Assembly (NCBI GenBank): GCA_958295835.1
Contig: OY282378.1
Coordinates: 1,505,001-1,569,000, forward strand
DNA length: 64,000 nucleotides
Origin: an uncultured Gammaproteobacteria bacterium
GTDB taxonomy: Bacteria > Pseudomonadota > Gammaproteobacteria > HK1
Direction of reading: 5' to 3'
Shown piece by piece: positions 57,964 to 64,000 of this stretch; within the stretch, counting starts at the first letter, position 1, and every line of letters begins with the position of its first letter. A model generated the notes under the pieces. It was not told where the DNA came from, made no database searches, and saw only the letters and a program-made list of their open reading frames with translations. A program made the position numbers and the translations under genes.

Positions 57964-60182
57964 GGTCTTCCCCTTGGTGTTGCTCTGGCGACGACATGCT
58001 CGCTCGCGGTGCGCAGAATTTCTGCTTCGGCTCTGCCGTCCGGCCAGTAAGCCGTTGCAATGCGATCCAGATCAGCGTGCACCCCGTCGTTGCCGGCCAC
58101 ATTCCGCGCATGGGAGCCAAAAGTGGAGGTGCGATGCAGCTCGGTTTCGATGATCTTTTTCATGGTTCTTGTGCCATCGCGTCTCACGATGTCGACGGGA
58201 GGCAAGGCGAGGAAATCGTGAACGACTGCCCATGGCTTGCCGGGGTGGACTCGCAGCACTCGTCCCCGCCGTTGAATCCACTCTCGTTCCACCGTCGACG
58301 AAGCGACGATGAACGCTTCCCGGATGCTCGGGATGTCGACTCCCTCATCGAGCACCTTTTTAGCCAGCAGCACCTGGCAGGCCCCATTGGCGAATGATTC
58401 CAGGATACTGTGCAGCCGCCTGGGGTTGTTCGTGGTCTCCTGGGTAACCGGTGCCCACTTGATATCGAGGTCCGTCAGCAGGCTGCCGATCGCATCGAAT
58501 TGCTCTGGATTCTTTGCCGATGCGTAGATCAATGCGTGTTCAAGGTCACGAGGACCGCGTTGCTTCAGCACCGCTCGCAGTAGTCCGATCTTGCTTTGGC
58601 CCGTCTCGATGATTCGCCGCCGGGCGATCAGCAGTCGTTGCAGGCCGGAGTCCTCACCGGTCGCCCCGGTGCCCATAGCGACGCCTATCCGTTGCGACAG
58701 ACGTTCGAATTCGTCGAGTTCATCACTGGTGAGAGTGCACGCATGGACATGGTAATTGTACGGGACAAGGCAGAATCCGATCGCGCGATCCAGACCGAAT
58801 TCGTAGACCGGTAGCCCGAAGAATTCGAAGATCTCCTCGGTGCCGTCCGGATCGTACTGGCGTACCGGCGTCGCCGACAGGGCCAGACGCTTCTCGAAGA
58901 ATCCAGGTTTGTTACGGATGAACGAGTCGGCACCCAGCGTATGGGCCTCGTCTGCGATCAGCATGGTCGCGACCGTCCGGCCTCGACTGCGGATCTTCTC
59001 TGCAACCGTCGATTGAAAGCTCGGCGTACAAAGAAGGTTGTTGGTCACGATTGCGACGTGGGTCCCGCCTCCTCGAAGAGCACGGAAAAGGCGGGTGAGT
59101 GCTCTGTCAGTGTTGGTCTCCAGGCTTGGAGCGACAGGTGTCACGCCGAATTTCTTCACTTCTTTACACCACTGCATGATTAGAGGAATGGAGGGTGCCG
59201 ACACGACAACCAGAAATGGTTCCCTGCCGAGACGATCCTGGCTCCGAGTCGCACAGATGAGCGCCGTCAAGGTTTTCCCCGCCCCCGTCGCCATCGCGAT
59301 TACGCCTCTTTCCGGAGGCTCCGCTTCTTCCCAACTCCTGACGGCTTCGCCCTGATGAGCATAGGGACCTGTCATCCACTTCAGGTCGACGGGGATCTGT
59401 AGACGGCGCTCGGGACGCCGTACTGATTGCTCGACGCGGGATCCATGCAGCGTGCCATTCCCGTGTGCAGCCATGGCGTAATCCCCGGGTTGGGGTGGTT
59501 GCGCCGGCGCTGTTCGTATGATGTCTCTTGCCAACGCTTCCGGCAATTCAACCACCTCTTCGATCCCGAGACTGGCGCCTTGTGACCAATCGTCCAGCAT
59601 GGCGACGCCGTCCCTGACCCGGGACTGGCTCTCCGGCAACCATGAAACGTCGACGTCGATATGTTCGATGCCATCCGCCACCCCGCGATGCGTTGCATTG
59701 CCGGAGCCTCGAGCGAGGACTCGGTTCACGCCGTCCTCGAAAAGCCAGATCTTCGGATGGTAGTTCGACTCTGGTGTGGGGACTGCGATCCGCAGTCGCA
59801 GCCGTTGCGTGGCAATCATCCAAGCGAGGCAGTCCAGTGCGTGACGCCCCAAGGCCGATACTTCTGCCCGCCCGTTCACGAACATATCGACGATCAGTTC
59901 CGCCGCCTCCTGTGCCGTCATCTTGACTCCGCGCTCCACAGCGGACCGTTCTTCCGGGAAGAAGGCTGGGGCTACCGTGAAGTCGATGGGGGCCGTTGTC
60001 TCATGATTGAGGTACTCGGCGAGTCCCGGAGCCAGTCGCCCTATCCACCCGGCTGTGAACCACCCAAAGGCGCCGCGGACGCGCGTGGCAGCCCGAAATC
60101 CCGGTATCAGAACCATCGAGGCCACGGGCTCGTCGGGCAGCCTGAACAGGCCCGGCCGAAGCGTGGGTTCATTGGTCAGCAT
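57957..60182 (-). CDS. SF2 helicase with N-terminal phospholipase-D-like domain
   Basis: A 741-residue protein. Residues about 20-200 resemble a PLD-type nuclease half: ESNYHPKIWLFEDG (H142, K144) then GSGNATHRGVADG (158-170), the H-x-K and G-S-x-N pattern. The SF2 helicase core follows: Q-motif-like YAHQGEAVRSW, Walker A MATGAGKTLTA (298-307), DEAH 411-414, SAT 436-438, and motif VI QRRGRVLRVHPGKP near 655. One HxK motif suggests the nuclease acts as a dimer or is inactive. Its ATG lies 2 nt after the upstream stop. Fused PLD-helicases are common in phage-defence systems. Confidence 0.82.
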   Translation of the reverse strand: MLTNEPTLRPGLFRLPDEPVASMVLIPGFRAATRVRGAFGWFTAGWIGRLAPGLAEYLNHETTAPIDFTVAPAFFPEERSAVERGVKMTAQEAAELIVDMFVNGRAEVSALGRHALDCLAWMIATQRLRLRIAVPTPESNYHPKIWLFEDGVNRVLARGSGNATHRGVADGIEHIDVDVSWLPESQSRVRDGVAMLDDWSQGASLGIEEVVELPEALARDIIRTAPAQPPQPGDYAMAAHGNGTLHGSRVEQSVRRPERRLQIPVDLKWMTGPYAHQGEAVRSWEEAEPPERGVIAMATGAGKTLTALICATRSQDRLGREPFLVVVSAPSIPLIMQWCKEVKKFGVTPVAPSLETNTDRALTRLFRALRGGGTHVAIVTNNLLCTPSFQSTVAEKIRSRGRTVATMLIADEAHTLGADSFIRNKPGFFEKRLALSATPVRQYDPDGTEEIFEFFGLPVYEFGLDRAIGFCLVPYNYHVHACTLTSDELDEFERLSQRIGVAMGTGATGEDSGLQRLLIARRRIIETGQSKIGLLRAVLKQRGPRDLEHALIYASAKNPEQFDAIGSLLTDLDIKWAPVTQETTNNPRRLHSILESFANGACQVLLAKKVLDEGVDIPSIREAFIVASSTVEREWIQRRGRVLRVHPGKPWAVVHDFLALPPVDIVRRDGTRTMKKIIETELHRTSTFGSHARNVAGNDGVHADLDRIATAYWPDGRAEAEILRTASEHVVARATPRGRPW

Positions 60183-60184
60183 GT

Positions 60185-62215
60185 TTACAGCGCCCGACGC
60201 CGGTTCTTCATCCGTGCCAGTATCGCATCAGCGTGACTCGGCGACGATCGTTCCACCCCATCGTCTTCGGCAGTGAGGTCCACCGGGCCGGGCCTCCGCA
60301 GTGGCTTGCCGGCACCGACGCCGGCGACTTCCCCGTCGTCTTCCGCAGCGAGGTCAACCAGACCGGTTCCCCTGATTGTCACCCTTACACGTTGGCAGGG
60401 CTGAATGCCGAGTTGCCGGAGCGGATCGGCCAAGTATCCGAGCGATGCTCCTGTCGTCGACGCGAGTGGCCATCGTATTGACAGATCGCGGCAGCCGGAC
60501 AGATTCGCGATCCGAACGAACTCGCCTTCATCAGGTTTGCACCCGAGCGCTTTCGCGAACTCGGGTGGAATGCCCGTCACGCTATACCCGTCGAAGAATC
60601 GAGCCTCTACTATAAATGTCCAATAGGGGGCGCCGTTGCCATCTCGTCCATCGATGACATCGTCCAAGTTTCTGAGTTGGATCGATGATACGCTCGCCAT
60701 GCTGATCCACCTATCATGGATCACGAATCTGGGAGTTTGCATGTATGCGCGCACGCTGTTTGGACTGACATTGAACTTGCCCGGAAGCTCTTTCAGCAAC
60801 CTTTCTATACTTGTGACGCCTCCGTCTTCTTCGATGCGCTGAATGATCTCGCCGACAATTCCGTCATACTCATCATCAATCCACTCCCTGAGTCCCCATC
60901 GATCCTTGTCGGCTCTGACCACACTTGCGATATTCGACAGGTGCCCGCCTATCCGGGCTTCTTCCAATCCACAAATAGCTGCGATCTCTTCGCGTGTTGC
61001 CGGGCGTTCAATGGATAAGAGTGCTGCTTTTGCCCGGGCCTTTGCACTGTCCCGGATCCCAAGGGATCCGTGCAGATCGTATAGCCGGGAGAATTTTCGC
61101 AGCCACGGCCAGAATCGACGCCAATTTTCGCTCGGGAGCTCTGCGACTAGTTGCTCTTCATTCACGAGACCCACGTCGTCGGCGAGTTTTCGAGCCGAGG
61201 CATCGATCTCCTCGATAACCTTGCAGGTTCGCTTGTCGAGGTAGACGCCTTTTTGCAGTGTATAACCCATCGTGGTGATCAGAGCTTGTCGAAAGAGCCC
61301 TTTGACGAGTGGCGGATCGTCCGGTAGCAGCTCTTCGATGCGCCGTTCGAACTCGTGCTCTGGGGTCACATGGTCGAACTGTTCCTTCAACGTCCACGCG
61401 ATGACTCGCAGCTCCCGTCCCAGCGCGGCTCTGATTTTTCCTTCGATTCTGGCTTGAACCTGCCGGATGCGTTCGCGCGTCACGCCCACCAGCGATCCAA
61501 TCTCTTCGAGTGTCTTCGGTGGCGCCCGCAGTAGTCGGTGTTCTATAATCGTACGTTCGTTCTCGGACGTTGCCTCGATGGTCAGCCTCAGACGACTCGA
61601 CACGACAGACGCGAGTCCGGGAGTACCGTCGACCACATCGTCGATTCTGATCGCACCGATCTTGGCCGAGATCCCCATCCTGGACGCCAAGCGCATGAAT
61701 TCGGGGTTTAACACGTCGGCCAGTGTTTCGGCTCCATGTAGTTCAGCCGCTACAGCAAGTAGCAGGTTAAGCTGCCTCCCGGTACGTTCCCAAGGTGTGG
61801 GGGACGTTTCGGACGTGGTCGTCGGGACGCCGGGAGTCTGTGGAACGTTCGGTGACTCTTCTATCCACCGGTTCGTCTGACGGGAGTCAGTGGTTCCGGT
61901 ACGGATGCATTCTCTCAGGAACTCCTCAAGCATGATAAGCAAATCCCTCATTGATTTCCTGCCGAAGTTCGGCAAGCGGAGCAGTTGCTGAACCGTGAGA
62001 GAACTGTCACCCTCCATCAGTTGCGCTTGCAGCAGGCAGTTCCTTGTTCGAACTCCGATACGTAGCCCATCGAGGATGGACCGGTCGAGACCGGCTGGCC
62101 AAGCCAAGGAATTCAAATCTGGATTCCCGTCCTGGCGAATGGCCTCCAGAGCGTCTCGAAGGTCCAGTAGATAACGCTCCGCTGCGTAGCGAGATGGCTG
62201 CTCAAGTCGAGTCAT
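60185..62215 (-). CDS. RNA polymerase alpha-CTD / sigma region 4 fusion-like protein
   Basis: A 676-residue protein of unusual design. Residues 42-100 resemble the RNA polymerase alpha C-terminal domain (LDGLRIGVRTRNCLLQAQL, then LTVQQLLRLPNFGRKSMRDL). Residues 218-266 resemble sigma-70 region 4 with a helix-turn-helix (ENERTIIEHRLLRAPPKTLEEIGSLVGVTRERIRQVQ). The remaining 400 residues are helical and then beta-rich without a recognised domain; two winged-helix-like segments may be present (ATREEIAAICGLEEARIG, SIERLLKELPGKFNVSPNSV). The final 60 residues repeat the phrase VDLAAEDDGE / VDLTAEDDGV. It may be a DNA-sequence reader or regulator for the operon. Confidence 0.72.
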   Translation of the reverse strand: MTRLEQPSRYAAERYLLDLRDALEAIRQDGNPDLNSLAWPAGLDRSILDGLRIGVRTRNCLLQAQLMEGDSSLTVQQLLRLPNFGRKSMRDLLIMLEEFLRECIRTGTTDSRQTNRWIEESPNVPQTPGVPTTTSETSPTPWERTGRQLNLLLAVAAELHGAETLADVLNPEFMRLASRMGISAKIGAIRIDDVVDGTPGLASVVSSRLRLTIEATSENERTIIEHRLLRAPPKTLEEIGSLVGVTRERIRQVQARIEGKIRAALGRELRVIAWTLKEQFDHVTPEHEFERRIEELLPDDPPLVKGLFRQALITTMGYTLQKGVYLDKRTCKVIEEIDASARKLADDVGLVNEEQLVAELPSENWRRFWPWLRKFSRLYDLHGSLGIRDSAKARAKAALLSIERPATREEIAAICGLEEARIGGHLSNIASVVRADKDRWGLREWIDDEYDGIVGEIIQRIEEDGGVTSIERLLKELPGKFNVSPNSVRAYMQTPRFVIHDRWISMASVSSIQLRNLDDVIDGRDGNGAPYWTFIVEARFFDGYSVTGIPPEFAKALGCKPDEGEFVRIANLSGCRDLSIRWPLASTTGASLGYLADPLRQLGIQPCQRVRVTIRGTGLVDLAAEDDGEVAGVGAGKPLRRPGPVDLTAEDDGVERSSPSHADAILARMKNRRRAL

Positions 62216-62509
62216 GTCTCTACACGAAAGTGTCTCAGGCAGATCAATCGTCAGTCATCCAATCCGAAGTCCCGTCGTTGTGAACGAACGGGGCGGCGCT
62301 GGTCGGATTCGTCCCGTTTGGTCGCGCTGGTCCGCCGCCGGACCGGCAGAATGGAGTCGAGTATGCCACACTGACAGGACAACTCCACCAGAAGCTATTG
62401 GAGTGTTCTTGGAGCCATCTATGTGATCTCTGGAGTTTCTCGACGGAATTCGTCCCGTGGCCTTCTCGGAGATCATGAGGTTCATTGGAGTCCCGATGCG
62501 GAACGTCCG
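62216..62509. other. Intergenic region inside the Dnd-like operon
   Basis: This 294-bp spacer, the only sizeable gap in the operon, contains no credible gene. It probably carries an internal promoter for the sigma-like gene; on the minus strand an extended -10-like TGTGGCATACT (about 62354-62364) is the best candidate, with no clear -35. Confidence 0.35.
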
Positions 62510-63985
62510 TCAGAGTGCGGCTGGTACCCTTCGGTCGCGTACTACCCGATGCCCTCGCAGTGTGACGCCTTTGTCCCTCAGCCGTTCCTCCCAGCCATGC
62601 CGCGTGCCGATCCGCGATGTCTCGTCGAGCAGCCCCTTGGATTCTTCCTGTCGGGTCAGGCGCGAGAACTTCGCATGAAGCGGATGTTCGGGGGTAAGGA
62701 AAGTCTCCTTCCGGTGCAGGATGGGAGGATTTTTCGAGGTCCGGTAATCCCGCTCGCGCAGCCGGAACGTCTGCAAGTGAACGGTCAACGATTGTGCCAG
62801 AGCAGGATGCGGATCAGGTTCGAACTCCGGATACGACAGGTAGGAAATCATGGGATCGTTGATGTGAAGCTTGATGAGGTTCGCCTCGTCGACCCGGCCG
62901 ACGTAGCGTCGGGCGCATCCTTCGTAGAGCCTCAGCAAGGGAGGGAGACTGTCCAACGCGCTCGTGTGCACGTAGATTGCCGACGGAGTGAGTTTGCCCA
63001 CTGGCGAGCGTTGCGCCGCCTTCAACACCCTGTTCATGTCGCCTACGGCCAGCAACGCCACATCGGCTTGCTCGCAGGCGCTTCGGTAGCTCGTGAAAAA
63101 GCTCTTGATGTCGCGACGCACCGCTACAGGTAGCTGACCGAAGCGGGGCCTGCCGTCGAATCGTGATAACGCAAGAAAGATCAGCATGTCCTCTCCCCGG
63201 GCGATGATAATCTGCTTCCATGCCTCCGGATCGTGTCCGCGCTGCACCAATCGCAGCGCGCGGTGCAAGCTGCCGAATCGTTCTCGAATCGCGCTGCCTC
63301 CAGGTAACTCGTCGTCTGCGGGAACTCGGCCTCGCTGTTCGAAGTATTCGATCAGTGGTCGTAGCAGATCCTTGTGCTCTTCGATGCTGAACTGAACCGA
63401 TGGCAGGACGGCGCTGGCGCGGCGTCGGTATCGGCTCGCCAGGAATCCGATCCGATCTGCGCCCTCGCGGAAGATGTAGAAGACTCCAGGACCTGCTGCG
63501 ACCGCTGGTTCGGGTAGGTGCTCGTCAAGCCAGTCCTTGAGTTCCCCCTGCTCGTAGAATTTCTGAAAGGTCCCTGCCGAGGTGACCACGCCGTCTCCGT
63601 ACGGTCCGGCCGGCGTGAAGTCAGCCGTGTCGGACGCGAGACGGGCAGATACGATCAGCGCTCTTTCTGCAAATGACCACGCTTGCAAGAGACATTCCAC
63701 GCGCTCGTCGACATCATCGATCACGTTCACGACATAGCCGAGGTTGACGATCTGAGCGGGCGTCATCGCGCCATCGCGCTGGTGATTGGGGTCCCAACCC
63801 CGTGATTGGATTCCACGCAGGCCGAGGTGTCGGACATCGTCGCCGAGGCCGCAGCCGAAATCGAACACCGTCGTCGTCGATCCGATCAAGCCGTCGGCCA
63901 AGGCAATCCTGATTGGACGTGAGTAATCGGTCCGCGATATGGCCGTTTTGCGACGATTCCGGGCGAGACAAGCCGCCAAGCTCAT
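62510..63985 (-). CDS. DNA phosphorothioation-associated putative methyltransferase
   Basis: A 491-residue protein. The N-terminal hallmark RRKTAISRTDYSRPIRIAL (11-29) leads into SAM motif I VFDFGCGLGDDVRHL (40-54), then GIQSRGWDPNHQRDG and IVNLGYVVNVIDDVDERVECL. These match the family known as Dnd-system-associated putative methyltransferase, found beside phosphorothioation genes. The C-terminal 300 residues are specific to that family. The target is not established. The frame stays open for the last 15 bases of the window, so an earlier start is possible, and more operon genes probably lie beyond the edge. Confidence 0.8.
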   Translation of the reverse strand: MSLAACLARNRRKTAISRTDYSRPIRIALADGLIGSTTTVFDFGCGLGDDVRHLGLRGIQSRGWDPNHQRDGAMTPAQIVNLGYVVNVIDDVDERVECLLQAWSFAERALIVSARLASDTADFTPAGPYGDGVVTSAGTFQKFYEQGELKDWLDEHLPEPAVAAGPGVFYIFREGADRIGFLASRYRRRASAVLPSVQFSIEEHKDLLRPLIEYFEQRGRVPADDELPGGSAIRERFGSLHRALRLVQRGHDPEAWKQIIIARGEDMLIFLALSRFDGRPRFGQLPVAVRRDIKSFFTSYRSACEQADVALLAVGDMNRVLKAAQRSPVGKLTPSAIYVHTSALDSLPPLLRLYEGCARRYVGRVDEANLIKLHINDPMISYLSYPEFEPDPHPALAQSLTVHLQTFRLRERDYRTSKNPPILHRKETFLTPEHPLHAKFSRLTRQEESKGLLDETSRIGTRHGWEERLRDKGVTLRGHRVVRDRRVPAAL

Positions 63986-64000
63986 CGTGTCTTCATCCGA

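Overview
The window is a 64 kb stretch of a GC-rich proteobacterial chromosome. Gene content and order point to the Gammaproteobacteria: lptD-surA-pdxA-rsmA with apaG-apaH, leuS-lptE-holA-proA-nadD-rsfS-rlmH-maf, ftsY/ftsE/ftsX, rsmD-coaD-yfhL-mutM and ubiK are all typical of that class. Genus or family cannot be read from the sequence. Most of the window is dense housekeeping DNA. Three segments look acquired: a vapBC locus near 3 kb, an island at about 28.4-33.8 kb, and the right end from 55 kb onward.

Layout. 1-4.6 kb: the end of a NavBac-type sodium channel, acetoacetyl-CoA synthetase, a vapBC pair whose toxin gene carries a nonsense codon, a retropepsin-like small protein and an elongator tRNA-Met. 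4.8-16.6 kb: hemH, then lptD-surA-pdxA-rsmA with 1-4 nt overlaps, a DnaA-box-rich AT-rich gap, aroE, ubiK, comM, apaG and apaH. 16.7-23 kb: a minus-strand operon with a luciferase-like monooxygenase, an amidohydrolase and a four-part peptide-type ABC importer lacking a binding protein. 23.2-26.8 kb: a lipoprotein-like subtilase autotransporter and an aldo-keto reductase. 27-41.4 kb: the leuS-to-maf cluster, broken between rsfS and rlmH by a 5.4 kb island (conserved hypothetical, imelysin remnant, Rpn nuclease, very AT-rich NACHT ATPase, hicB with a decayed hicA). 41.8-55 kb: two MFS transporters, a candidate small RNA, class I aldolase, ssb, ftsX/ftsE/ftsY with ftsE inverted between 100-bp inverted repeats, rsmD-coaD-ferredoxin, mutM, a DUF368 lipid-carrier transporter, hemE and a NUDIX hydrolase. 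55-64 kb: a tight six-gene minus-strand operon that looks like a DNA-phosphorothioation-associated defence module and runs to the window edge.

How the genes fit together. Envelope biogenesis is well represented (lptD, lptE, surA, ftsE/X, ftsY, DUF368), as are ribosome maturation (rsmA, rsmD, rlmH, rsfS), haem synthesis (hemH, hemE) and cofactor synthesis (pdxA, coaD, nadD, ubiK).

The points most worth a second look are: the 55-64 kb operon with its alpha-CTD/sigma-4 fusion protein; the NACHT protein in the rsfS-rlmH island; the inverted ftsE; a roughly 79-nt candidate sRNA with two CCUCCU motifs at 43.49-43.57 kb; and the DnaA-box cluster at 11.53-11.75 kb. All functional statements are inferred from sequence reading and family knowledge; no database search was run.
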